A DNA stretch of 64,000 nucleotides, taken from the NCBI GenBank assembly GCA_902729315.2, contig LR746269.1, positions 10,086,231-10,150,230 of the forward strand, in the 5' to 3' direction. Numbering within the stretch: position 1 is the first letter of the stretch; every line of letters begins with the position of its first letter. A program made the position numbers and the translations under genes. Under the pieces are notes generated by a model that was not told where the DNA came from, made no database searches, and saw only the letters and a list, made by a program, of their open reading frames with translations. This document shows positions 40,961 to 53,800 of this stretch, in pieces. This DNA comes from Spirodela intermedia. Taxonomy: Eukaryota; Streptophyta; Magnoliopsida; Alismatales; Araceae.

Positions 40961-43490
40961 ATGAGTAAATCATCGTTTTCATCGGCGGACCAATGTTCGG
41001 CCGATGAGAAACTGAGGAAGAAGCATGCTTTGGGCCTGGCAATGGTCGAAAATCAGAACCGTCGATCGCCTGAACGGTCGAATGACGGACAGTCAGGATT
41101 TTCCGTCGGCTGGAGATCCCCGGTCCCAGAGATCGCGTCGATGCCAGCCGGCGCTGCTATTTCAACTGTTGATCTACAGATCACCGGACTAGATTCACTA
41201 GAGGAAAGGTGCCGCAAGCGGCTGACGCCGTTTCCTCGGTTACGGTGTCCGTGCTTGCATCAGCGAGCTAACACGGAGGGCACCAACGGGAGCTTAAATC
41301 CGTCCATTGAAATTGAAATCAACGGAATGGATTCGGTGCCGCAACTTTTGCGGGCGCCGTTCTCTCGTGTTCGACGCCCATGACGTCATCTGCGTCAGAA
41401 AGGGCGGGCGCAGCAACCCAGACAACCGGAGGCCAGACCGCGCCGGCTCATGGCGTCCTGGCCCAGATCAGGGCTGAGCCGGAGCAGGCCGCAGTAGCCG
41501 AAGCCATGCTGGCCGTGGCGGCTCAGTCTCAGGCCCAGCCGGCCGAGGTTGCGCGGAGCACGGTCGTGCCGGACAAGACCGCGCAGCCCAAGGGTCTGAA
41601 GGCCAAAGCTTCTAGGATCCAGCCACCGGCCCAGACTAAACCGGCCCAGGCCTCACCGGCCCAAGCCCCACCGACCCAGGACCCAACGGCCCAGGCCGCT
41701 CAGGCCCGGACCGCTCAGGTCAGGCCGATCAGGCCCAGACCGAGCTGGCCCAGCACACCCAAGCACAGCCCACGGGCCCCAGACCTATTGGCCCAAACCA
41801 CTGAAACCAGAGCTGCTCAAGCCCGCCAAGCTAACCCAGCCCACCCAGGCCCAAGCCAAGTCTTGGGCCCAACGATAGTAGGACAACAGCCCACTCCTAC
41901 AGTGGAAAATACACTGAGGCGAGTTACACCCTACTTATGCTGATGGAATACCGTCCGGGGTTACACTGATGAAGGGGAATGAGAACAGTCTCATTTTCTT
42001 TGAAGGAAGTCTCCCAACTAGTAGAGGCCTTCCAATTTTCATTGATAAAGGCTTCTCTCTGAAGCGTCCCCACCTAGATGATATTTATAGGATCTATTTG
42101 GCCCCAAGACATTTTCAAGGTAAGATAGTCATCGGTGCCCATGATTATCAGGCGTCTTTATCCGTTTTGAGCTTAAGGCTGACTATCGGAAAGCTTGGAG
42201 TAGGACCACATAGGAGATTTAGGATACCATTATGCATACATATAGATGGACCCCATAGACAGACGGTCTTTCAGGAAAACAACCACACTCCATCCCGGTT
42301 TGGATAGGTTTTCCTAGTCTACCAGCACATTTATTCACGCCTAAGGCACTTGAGTCTTTGGCGAATGCCCGGTACATTTATCGCCTAGATCCGGTGTTAA
42401 AATGTTTAACCGCCTAGGTTATGCAGTATGTGTAGAGATAGACCTCTTGGCCCCCCTCCGATTGCATGATCATTGTGCGAGAATGGGGATGAGATGATCT
42501 ATCAAGCAGTTATATATGAGAGACTACCTCATTTTTGTACCCATTGCACAATGTTTGGACACACTATCCACACTTGTCGACATAAGACCACCTCGTCATC
42601 TTTAGAGTCTCTGCGATTTATTTATCACCTATGTCATATGATGATTATATCATTGAGGTAGGGAAGACTACACCTAGCCGCCCTCCCATCTGAGCTCGCG
42701 TGCTCCTCTCGACCACTGCTGGTCGGACTAGTGTCCCTCAGCCGGTCTTGGGAGAACAACCCCACCTACATCGGTATCACATCTTATCTCGAGCATCCAC
42801 ATCCGAAAGGGAAGGAAGATGGTAGTAGGCCCAACTCCCCATACCAGCGGTAAGGGAAGGCAGTCAAGACATCGAATGTTTTTAGGCTCTAAGTACCTTG
42901 ATCGAGGACAATGTTCCCATCATAGGGAACAATATCAATACGAGTTCGACGACACTCCCAAATAGGGGGCCTACTACTACTTCACCTTTAACCGCTCCTC
43001 TCCATCCATCGGGCCTTTAGCTCTTACTACCTCTCTATCACCAACTAGCTCCCTCCATCCGTTAGACCTTCTACACTCACACATCTTTCATTACCTATTA
43101 GCTCCCATCACCTAGGTCTTCCCCTCCCACACCACACCTCACCCACCCTCCCACCCCCTCCATCACTGATCGGGTCTTGATAGAAGCCCACTAGGTACAT
43201 CCTATCCGATCCTCCTTCTCTTTCTCTTTCTTCCTCCTGCCACCCCAACCTCTAGATCCACCATTGAGCACACCCTTAGAGGCTCGAGGGAGCGTGAGAC
43301 CCCTAGCGAGGGAGAATGCTCGATGAATCGTCGAGTAATCTCTCTTTCCTCTTCAATGGAGGACACTAGCGAGCTCTACATCGAGTGCTGAGGACTTTGG
43401 ATCTGAGTCCTCATTGGATCTCCCCATTGGCGGCATTGACCTTGAGAGGATGCAGGCAGAGATGGTAGATAAGACTTCACGCGGCGCTCT
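40961..43490 (+). pseudogene. LINE-B2 ORF1 (Ala/Gln/Pro-rich, DUF4283, CCHC knuckle)
   Basis: The start ATG at 40961 opens a 140-codon frame (MSKSSFSSADQCSADEK to 41383). This overlaps by ATGA the next frame 41380-41943, which starts MTSSASERAGAATQ and holds the Ala/Gln/Pro-rich region. The frame changes again near 41715, where one C is missing relative to B1. DUF4283-type sequence follows (41969-42307, NENSLIFFEGSLPTSRGLPI; the lost GRYIYRL region near 42380), then the zinc knuckle FCTHCTMFGHTIHTCRHK at 42534-42587 with all four ligands. The tail is Pro/Ser/Thr-rich. In an active element it would bind LINE RNA. Confidence 0.75.
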
Positions 43491-43499
43491 CCATATGTC

Positions 43500-46400
43500 A
43501 CGAGACCTAGCCTTATTTGGGCTGTGGGGTTGGGCAACCTCGAAACACAGTCCACATTATTAAACTCATCAATAAGCACCGACTAGGCCTTGTCGAGCTT
43601 ATTGAACCTATATTCCATCAGATCACATTCACCCATTACTTAGGCATAGGTATAGATCACTTTCATTCTAACCCTCTGAACCACATCTGGTTGTTCGGAA
43701 GAGATCATATTCTCTACAACTATTAGTTGAGGGGCCACAACATGTTACGATGAGGGTACTAGGCTCGGTCAAGAGCTTATATTCTCGATCGTTTATGCTT
43801 CACATAGACACCAAGATCGTGAGACTCTTTAGGAAGACCTAGTACAATATATGCGGGATTATCCTATACTAGTTGATTCTCCTTGGTTCGTAGTCGGAGA
43901 TTTCAACTGTGTATGTAGAATCCGCGAAGCGTCAAGGGGGACAGGTCCCTCGGGCCCGTCACATGGAGGCGTTCAATGATTTTATTTTTAGCGGCCCTCA
44001 TTGAACCTCCTACTTTTGGCAAGGTCTGGGCGTGGTGCAGCGAGAGACAAGGGGCGCAAGGATATATGGCGCATCGTCGTTGCTTCACTAATAACATTGC
44101 AATAGTGCAATGTCCCATATTAGTCACACTCCTACCTCGCTATAGGTCAAATCCTGCCCGATTCTTATTCTCCTGACTTGAGAGCTAGTACCCTAGACCT
44201 CCTTTTAGGTTTCAAAATATGTGGACTCGACATGAAGGCTTCCAAAGCTTCGTGGAGTCATTGGCATGGAGATATCTCAAACTCTCATATGGAGAACCTC
44301 GGTTACAAATTAAGGAATCTCAAACTTCACCTTAAATGGTGGAACCGGCATGTATCTGGGAATATCCACACCTAGGTAGAAGAGTTGAAGAAGGAGCTAG
44401 CTGGGGTTAGAGACAATTGCGAGGCTCAATGGACTGGCGACACTTGGCGAGGCGAGTTAAGTGAGTGAGCAACTAGAAGAGGCTGCGATGATAGGAGATA
44501 TATTATCTCCAAAATCCGCATCTAGTGGCTCTGCGAGGGATAGGAACACCGCGTTTCTTTCATGCCTCGATCGCACATCTCGCTCGATTATACATCTCTT
44601 CTAGAGATGTATGATCAGACACATCTCGTATGCAAGAGGCGGAATTACATACTTTCGTACCCTTCTTTCTTCCGCCGATTGAGATCTCGAGGATATACTC
44701 TCATCGATTCTATTATGATGTGATCTTCTCAATGAGTAGAAACCGAGCACCTAGGCCGATGGTTTTCGGTGGATTTCTATTCAATATGTTGGGACATCGT
44801 CGGAACTGATTTAGTTCATGCCATCAAAGAATTCTTACGCCACAAAGTCTTCCCACGAAGTTGGAAGGCCACCTTTATTGCACTCATACCAAAGGTGGTC
44901 AACCCAACTTCTTTGAGATTTTCAGCCCATCAGTCTTTGTAATGTGTGTTATAAAGTTGTATCCAAGATCATTACAGCACGGTGAGTATTTTTCTTGATA
45001 GGCTCATATCTCGAGGCGGTCTTGGTTGTTAAGGGGCGGCACATTCATGATAACATCATGTTAGTTCATAAACTAGCACAATCCCTTGACCAGGACATCC
45101 GTGGTTCTAATGTCATCATCAAATTAGACATGGAAAAGGCTTTTGATAGGATCGAGTGGAATTTCCTTACGAAGTGCTTGGCTTTGGATTCAGCTGCGAG
45201 TTTATTGACCTGGTCAATGCATGCATTAGGGAGAACCATTTCTCCCTATTGGTGAACAACACTTCTATACCTCTCTTCACAGCCACGAGAGGGTTATGGC
45301 GGGTGATCCCCTATCACCCACTCTCTTCATATTGGTTGAAGAAGTCCTTAGTCGAACCCTCTCGGCGGTGACCGTGGGCTTATCAACCATATCATTGAAG
45401 AGGGTTGCCTGATCATATCGCATTCTTTGTTTGCTGATGATGCGATACTTTTCCTTAATGGGTGTGAAGCATTCATCAAGGGACTCATGACTATCATCTC
45501 GAGCTCTGGCGGGCCCGCAGTCAACTTGTCAATGCCTCGAAGAGTAGCTTTATGGTTACATCTTCTGCCACCATTAGTATCATCGGCGCATACAAAACCT
45601 AACGGGGTTCTCGCATGGTCATCTACCCTTTGATTATCTTGGATGCCCCATCTTCTTCGGATGCACTAGGGTTCATTACTTTGATTCCCTTTTGTAAGTT
45701 GAGGAAGAAACTTGGCGGTGGAAGCTTCAGCTTCTATCTTGACGGGCGCATCAATTGATCGCCATGTCCTCATGAGTATGCCCTTGCACTTACTTGTGGT
45801 ACATGGGGTACGGACACTATCTTACGATCTGTGAGGCGGTTTGTACCTCCTTCCTCGGGATGGTCAACTCGGCGAGCCTCATCCTCAACGCCGAGTTTCT
45901 TAGGAAAAAGCATGTCGACCGATGGGCGAGGGTGGCCTAGGGATTAGGCATACGAGGACATCCTCGATATGCTTCGAAAAACTTCGTATGGTAGATGAGG
46001 ACGGCGAGATCACCCTTAGGGACCTTTGTGCTGGCCAAATCGGGGTGGGCTAGCCAACTTACCGACTAAAAGGAGGAAAGCAATGGGCAGATTGACAAAG
46101 ACATTGGTTGTAGATGAGGCCTTTAATTCGATGGCGAGTGGGGCGAGGCACTATCGGTCTTGGTATAACACTTGGCATGCGAATACTCCTTGGCCTCCTC
46201 TACCTCTTTTATGCCATCTTGGCCTCGTCTTACTGATGGCTCGGCTTCTTGATGGAGATACTAATGTATTCCTTGAGAGCCACGAACTCTCATTAGATTT
46301 ATTACTAGAGATCTCGTTAATAGAGTTGGGCCCTAGTGATGATCATCTGATCTGGACTCTTACCTTAGATGGACGTTTTCTTGTAGTTCTTCTTAGAATT

Positions 46401-47490
46401 ACTTTAGAAATCGCTCCATAAAACAGTTTGAGGAGATCTCATTTGGCACCCTGCTATCGTACCTCGAGTCTCTTTTTTATGTGAAAATTGATACACGGAC
46501 TTCCTACAAATGATCGTATGTCCATCACGGGACATAACATCTGCTCTAAGTGTCATTGTTGTCCCATCACTCCGAGTAATGAAATTATGGGCCACTTATT
46601 TTTCATAGTGTTATTGCTACGGAATGTTGGAACCAACTCTTATTGAATTGGTCCCCAGCATTTCATATTTCTCCATCTCTTACACCCTAGAGATTTTCAG
46701 GAAAGTCTTTGATTAAGCCACAAAGCTCTAGGGGCAGCCCTACCTACGTATTTCCTTAGCATATATGTTATGGGAGATATGGAAGGGACAAAATCTCTCT
46801 TATTTTCGGGTCAATAGATCGGCGCACGAGATCATGAGACCGTCACACAATGGTTGAGAAGTACCCATCCTTTGGTGTAAGCCTTCAGCGACATGTTCAG
46901 CCTCAATCTGTGAGGCCCTTAGGACTGAGGTCAAGCCATGCCTACGCATATAGAAATCTCCACTCGAGGTCGTCGATGGAGATTCTGCTAGTTGGACACC
47001 TAAAGTTGAGCGTCGATGGAGCAGCCGGGAACCACTGGACTTGTAGGAGGAGGAGGCATCTTACGGGATCATACGGGGAGTATTATCTTTGCCTTTTCTT
47101 ATTTTATAACATTCAAACTAACACTACTGCGAGAGGTTATGGTGATATGTGACGGTTTGCTCCTCTGCGAGGAACACAATCTCCATGATATCGTCGTAGA
47201 ATCGACTCACGAGTGCTTGTTCAGATGCTATGTGCGGGTTCTTGTTCACATTGGCGAGTACTTGGATCGACATCATGTGTTGTAGAGCAAAGATCACCGT
47301 CATTACACACGATTCACGAGAAAGGAACGGACAGGCGCACTTGCTACACATGTGTTATACACTTGTTTGTGCTTTGTATTCTCTTCTTGGCAAGAGATGC
47401 CACCCGAAGCTTCGAGGTCGACATAAACTTGGAGCAGATCGCTATGCCATCACTTCGTATATGGCGAACACAAAGACACAATAAGCCCCG
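43500..47490 (+). pseudogene. LINE-B2 ORF2 (endonuclease, RT, zinc-binding, RNase H)
   Basis: Begins ACGAGACCTAGCCTTATTTG, where the LINE-A start codon ATG is replaced by ACG. Endonuclease part: INKHRLGLVELIEPIFHQIT near 43565, WFVVGDFN-like at 43883. RT: LVHKLAQSLDQDIRGSNVII near 45060, KLDMEKAFDRIEW at 45120, catalytic FADD at 45430-45441. Post-RT MPLHLLVVHG-like sequence lies near 45780, a Cys/His-rich zinc-binding part near 46500-46640, and RNase H at 47000-47240 (LSVDGAAGN, DGLLLCEEHNLHDIVVE). The end is uncertain. Stops and frame changes throughout. Confidence 0.8.
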
Positions 47491-47758
47491 ATAGTGGCGG
47501 ATCGCAGGCTAACCCCAGCCAGCACGACTTGGCGTCACGTAGCACCACAACCACACATTTATCCTCTCCTTTGTGAATCAGAGGATTTCGCAACAATTTC
47601 AACCGAGATGATCAACCACGACCGCATCTACCACTTCATCTTTCACTTACCACTTTTCAAATTGAGCTATCTCTTGTCTTCCCTAGATCTTATGTATGAA
47701 GCCTAAGGATAAACATTATCTCAACATCAATATAATCGAATTTTCATTTATTGAAAAA

Positions 47759-47815
47759 ACCTAAACCCTAAACCTTAAATCCTAAACCCTAAACCCTAAA
47801 CCCTAAACCCTAAAC
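47759..47815 (-). repeat. Telomere-type tract with variant units (inverted copy of 22091-22153)
   Basis: CCCTAAA units with CCTTAAAT-CC variants, in the same order as the reverse complement of 22091-22153. It joins LINE-B2 3' A run to LINE-A5 5' end (CTTTTTCTCTCTCC). Confidence 0.95.
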
Positions 47816-48134
47816 TTTTTCTCTCTCCTCATGAGCTTCTCTCTCCTCATGATCAGTGCAAATGGTGAGATCTCCTTTATGTGACCTCGGATCACGCTGA
47901 AACTTTTCCATTCGATTCGGAAGGCCAACAACTATCGGTTTGAGCTATTACGCATCAGCGGTGGATTAAAGCCTTTGTTTACAATTTCCTCATCGAAGGT
48001 AAACTTCGGAAAGTTCACTCCAAAGGTAATATCTTTCTATTGGGGTGAAATTTCATTATTTTTAGTTCAATAGAATTGTATTTGCCTCGTTTACCATTTT
48101 CTCTTCTATATCAATTTTATTTGATGCTTAGCTG

Positions 48135-50881
48135 ATGAGTAGCTCATAGATTTCATCGGGTGACCTCCGTCGCCCAAATGAAAACTTACTGACGAATCTT
48201 GGCGAGCGAAGGCCGACATGTGGCGATAACAGCCTCTGTCCTCGCTTTCTCTCTCCGCGGTTTATGTGACCGAGAGGCGGCCGTAAATGAGCTGAGCGGT
48301 CGAACCACGGACGTCCGTGATTCGACATCAGTGGCGTCTTCGAGGCCGAATCGGAGGGACAGCGATGGGCGCCGTCTACTCTCCTTCAGTGCGGCGGCGG
48401 CGAAGAGCCACCTCGATCTAACCATAGATCGTATGATCAATGGTCGGAATCAGCCCGGCTATAAAGGCCTCAACAGCCGTTCTTGAGGCCTGCCCTCGGG
48501 CGGTCCGCGGCCATAGCGGCCAACTTGATCAGCCGTTGATCTTGAGATCAGCGGAGGGATCCGTGGCCATAAAGGTGCCGCAACTTTTGCGTCGCCGATG
48601 CCTCGGCTGGGGCGCTCTGGCGTCATCAGCGTCAAACACGCGGGCGATGGCATCGCCGGAACCCTCGCCATCCGCGTGCGAGCACGCTCGGTGGCCTTTC
48701 TGGTAGCGGCTTTGTCGAGCCTCGGCAAGGTGGCTAGAGCTGAGCGGCCGGTAGCGCCATCTGAGGCGCTTTAGCCCAGCTATGCCGACCCAGCCAGGCT
48801 CGCGGCTCGGGGCGCCCGGCCTAGGCCGGTGGCCCGGCTGAGCTGGCTCGGGCACACCAGTCAAGCTCTTGCCCAACTAAGGGGCAAAGCCTACGGCCCA
48901 AAAGAAGATAGGGCGTCGACTTTTCGTCCACCCTCGGCCACATCCTCTAGGCCTACCCGAGTCAACAAATTGAGCGGTTTTACCTTTACCTATAGGGGCC
49001 CTTAGGCTCTCTCGGACCAAGCCTCTCGAACCAACTAGGATTCCAGCACTAGTTGAGACCTCAATATTGGCCCCAAACACATCCCTTGGGCACAATATAT
49101 CTACACCTAGTGGGCTAGACTCTATTGTGCCCCATAGGCCAAACCGACTATGCCTTTGGACATTTATCATGGAAACGAGTGTCTAGACCCTGTCCCTCCA
49201 CACGGTGTGATATCACAAGAACAGCTGCGTCGGTACTATTCCCATTCTATGATACCACTATCCTAGTGCGAAGCTATAGCGAGGATGATGGGAAGAGGAC
49301 AATAGCTTTTACTTATGAGGAGGTCTCCTAGATGGCAGCCACATTCAATATACCTTAGTTGGTCGTTTCACTCTGAAATGACCAACCATAGGTATTTATA
49401 GAAGATTTACTTAGCACTTGGAAATTTTCAGGGCGAGTCTCCATCGGACTCGAGACTATCGTAGCATATATATCCGCTTTGAGCTAGAAGCGAATTATCG
49501 CCGAGCATGGAGCCGACCCACTTGGACAATAGGGAGTCTACCCTCCATACCCACAGATGGACACCACAGACCGACATAGGGTGTCGAGCACATCAGTCTC
49601 ATGTGGTTCCATTATGGGTGGGCTTCCTTGGCCTACCTGCCCATTTATTTCGCCAAAGGCACTTAAGTCTTTGGCAAATGCGGTGGGAACATTCATATAC
49701 CTTGACCGGGCATAAAATGTTCAACCAGCCGGGATCATACGAGTTTGTATATAGGTGGACCTAATGGCCCCTCTGAGAGGACTCTCGTTATATGTAGTGG
49801 AGATGATGAGCTTTATCAGCCTATCATTTATGAGAGATTACCATATTTCTGCACACATTGTGCTATCTTGGGCCACCTTGTTAGCACATGTCGTCGGAAG
49901 GCAAGTATACCACGGCGACCACGAGCCTTCTTAGTACCGATCTCATATGGCGATTACCTTGTCGAAATGAGAAAGGATGCTCGAGTGCTCGTCATCCTCG
50001 AGGTCGACTGCCCTATGGCGGCTCCACCTCCCTTACCTCGAAGGCACGGAAATGCCTAGGTCACTAATTGAGACACAACATGCGGTGAAAGCCGGCAGCT
50101 GAGCGCCCTTCTTCCATCCACACAAGAGGAAAGAACACGAGGCTACACCTTCCCCTTTAGGCAAGGGAAAGAAACCCTAACCTCAAACACCTTCGAGGTC
50201 TTAGAGGCTTTAGATGAGAGAGACTTTGAGGGACCTGCGAGGAGGGAACTAGGCCTTCAAAGGGCTAGCATCCCCCTGAGGACTCATCTAGTCAAACCCC
50301 ACATACTAGATCCCCTCGGGCTATCAACCTCTTATACTCACCCACCCCTCCATCCATTAGTGTCTCTCCACCACCCAGTTCCTCCTGCCCATTCACTCTT
50401 CCCCGTGGTAGGAGTCCTTCACCTCTTAGTCCCCACCGACCAAGGTCTACCCCTTTCTTTGAGGGTATAGGCTTGGGCACTATCCATCCCCTCAAATCCT
50501 CGTCGATGATCTACTAGGAGGGCCTACCCCAGCATACTTCCTATTAGTACATCTTCGTAGCCCCGTTCTGATTCTTATACCCTCCCCCTCTCCTACTACA
50601 CCCGCCAAATCAGTTTCCTAGACTTGATCCACCACCCGTTGATTCTAGAGAGCCCGATAGAAGCGATGCTTAGCAATCGTCAAGCACCACACCCATCCTC
50701 CTCATCTAGTGCTCATGATACTAGTGGCCATCGATTAGTACCCATGAGGATGGTAGCTCTGAGGACTGACATTGAGACTACCTATTTAGAGGAGGGTTAT
50801 CAGGCGGAGGTTAGGACCACACGATTCACTAGGCGCTCACCTTACTCCACGAGATCTAGGACTCGTGGGGCCACTCGATAG
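48135..50881 (+). pseudogene. LINE-A5 ORF1 (DUF4283, CCHC knuckle)
   Basis: Start ATG at 48135 followed by MSSS and TAG. The Arg/Ala/Pro-rich N-terminus extends to about 48960, then PLGALRLSRTKPLEP-like linker sequence. A TAG directly followed by ATG (49329-49335) precedes the DUF4283 start. The core (WVGFLGLPAHLFRQRHLS) is in 49507-49764, and LMAPLREDSRYM.. leads to the zinc knuckle at 49853-49898 (CTHCAILGHLVSTC). The Ser/Pro/Thr tail ends at TAG 50879-50881, with the last 85 codons open (50624-50881, ending RSRTRGATR). The three-base gap to ORF2 is kept. Confidence 0.78.
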
Positions 50882-50884
50882 ATC

Positions 50885-53800
50885 ATGATACCTAGCATTA
50901 TATGGAATTGTCGGGTATAAGCAACCTCGAAACCCAATTCTATATAGCTAGCCTATCTGACGATGTCGACTAGGTATAGTAGGCCTCATTGAGCCTATGA
51001 TATCATCAGATCGTATCAACCCTTACTTAGGCAGTTAGGTATGGATCATTTTACTCCAATCCACGAATCATATTTGGCTCTTTTGGACTAGACCATACTC
51101 TATGGAGTTGTTAGTTGAGGGATCCTAGCATATCACTATGATGGTTCGAGATCTCACCCAAGAGTTCACCTTCTCGGTCATCTATGCATCACATAGATCG
51201 AAGAAGAAAACTCTTTGGGCAGATCTAGTTCGATGCGTGAGGACTACCCTACACTAGTTGAGTCTCCTTGGTATCTAGCGGTGACTTCAAGCGTGTTAAA
51301 TACTAGTGAGCGTCAAGGTGGGCGAATCCCTAGGGCCGTAACATGGAGATGTTCAATGGTATTTTTTATCTCTTATTGAGCCACCTACATCAGGTGAGGC
51401 ATGGGCGTGGAGTAACAATCGAGAGGGCGCTTTGATTTATGAGTGTATCGATCATTTGTTTCATCAACATCATCACCATGGTGCGACATCCCATATTAGT
51501 CACGATATTACCCGTTATAGGTCAGATCACACCCGATCCTCATACTCCTAAGCAGTATGAGCACCCGAACCCTCCTTCAGATTTTTAGATCATGTGGCTC
51601 CAACATAAAGACTTTAAGAGTTTAAATGCGGAATCACTTTCGTGCGGACATATCTCAATTCTCCTATGGAGAACCTTAGCTATAGGTTAAAGAATCTCAA
51701 ACTCCACTTTAAATGGTGGAACCGACATATCTATGGGAATGTTCATACCCAGGTTGATGCATTACAAAAGAGTTAGCGAAGTTGAAAGACTCTGCAAGCT
51801 AGATATTCAGATGCTACTTGGAAAGGAGGAGTAGAGTGGCGACCAACTTGATGAGGTTGTGCGATGATAAGAGTTATTCTATCTCCAAAAATCATGCATC
51901 TAGTTGTTACAAGAGGGTGATAGAAACACTTGTTTCTTTCATGCCTCGATCGCTCACCGCTCACGTTCAGATTATACCTCTCTTTTAGAGACATATAATC
52001 AGGACCTTTCACGCATCTGAGGAGGTAGGGGTTGAGTACTTTCGTACTCTCTTAACCTCTCAGCCGATTGAGATTTCTGATGATATGCTCACTTGATCCC
52101 ATCATTGGTCACTCACCATGAGAACTCTCTCACGGGCCATACCCACAAGAGAAGAGATCAAGGAAGTAGTTTTCTCTATGAGCGACATTGTGCACCGGGC
52201 CCAATGGTTTCCCAGCTGATTTTACATTTCTTGTTGGGATATCGTTGGCACTGATCTCATCCAGGCTATCAAGGAAATCTTTCATCGTAAAGTCTTTACG
52301 AAGTTGGAAGGCTACCTTCCTTGCACTTATACCAAAGGTGACTACCCCAACCTCATTTAGAGACTTTCGACCTATCGGTTTATGTAGCGTGTGTTATAAA
52401 GTTGTATCTAAGATCATTACCGTAGATTGAGTAGTTTCTTTGATAGACTTATATCTCGAGCAATGCGGTTTGTCAAGGGGCGGTACATTCACGATAACAT
52501 CATGTTAGTACATGAACTAGCACAGTCCTTAGCCATGACTGTCGAGGCTCCAATATTATCATCAAATTAGACATGAAAAAGGCTTTTAATAGGATGATAG
52601 AGTGGAGTTTCCTCATAAAGGTTCTTAGATGCTTTGGGTTCACCGGCGACTTCATTGACTTAGTCGATGCATGTGTTAGGGAGAATCACTTCTCTTTATT
52701 GGTGAATGATAGCTCTACACCATTCTTCACGACCACGAGAGGTCTCGACAGGCGATCCATTATCACCCACCCTCTTCATCTTGGTGAAGAAGTCCTCGGT
52801 CGATCCCTCACCCAGCGATCAATCAAGGATTTATCCGACCATATTACTCGAAGAGGGTTGTCGATCATCTCACACTCTCTCTTTGCTGATGATGCGATAC
52901 TCTTCCTCAATGGATGTGAGAGATCTAATAGAGGGCTCATGAGTATTATCTCGAGGTATGGCGAGCTGCAGGTCAACTTCGTCAATGCCTCAAAGAGTAG
53001 CTTCATAGTAGGCCCTTCTACCCCATAGGGACCATCACGGCGCATCCAAGGCCTAATAGGGTTCTCTCGTGGACACCTACCTTTTGACTATCTAGGATGT
53101 CTTATCTTCCTCGGCGTGGCGCATACACTATTTTGGCGCCCTAGTGGGGAAGTTGAGGAAGAAACTAGCGGGATGGAAGTTCGGCTTCTATCCCTAGAGG
53201 ACGGTTCGATTGATCGCCATGTCCTCATGAGCATGCCATTACACCTTTTGGCAGTCCATGAGGTACCAGACACTGTCTTCTGACTATTAGGCGGATATGT
53301 GCGTCCTTCCTTTGGGATGGACAACTTGAGGGACCTCGTTATAGCGTCGAGTTTCTTGGGAGAAAGCATGTCGACCTATGGATGAGGGTGGCCTAGGTAT
53401 TGGCCCTCAAGATGTACTTAACATGCTTCAAAAGAAACTTCGTTTGGAGGATGAGGACCACACCATCAGTGCTAGGCTCTTTTGTGTCAACCAAATATGG
53501 TGAGTGGGCTCGACTGCGGCTGACATCAAAGGAGTCAAGCGATGGGCAGGCAGCGACATTGGTTAGAGATGGTGCCTTATTGGATTGGCGAGTAGGCGGC
53601 GATCAGTGCACTGATGCGACACTTGGCTAGAGGATGCACCATTGGCCAGTTTACCACTTTCACATCCTCTTGGCCTCGCGGCGGTAGCCCAACTTCTCCA
53701 AGGAGACACTTTCGTCTACTTATTGAGAGGCATGGACTACCGTCGGACTTGTTACCAGCCATCACCATAACTAAGGCGAGTTTTATTGAGGACCAACCCA

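Larger units (their letters stand above)
40612..47758 (+). mobile_element. LINE-B copy 2, full length
   Basis: Complete counterpart of B1. 5' UTR 40612-40960, ORF1 from 40961, ORF2 from about 43500, 3' end TTTCATTTATTGAAAAAA at 47758 against CCTAAACCC. Differences from B1 are mostly one- to few-base indels. Confidence 0.85.
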
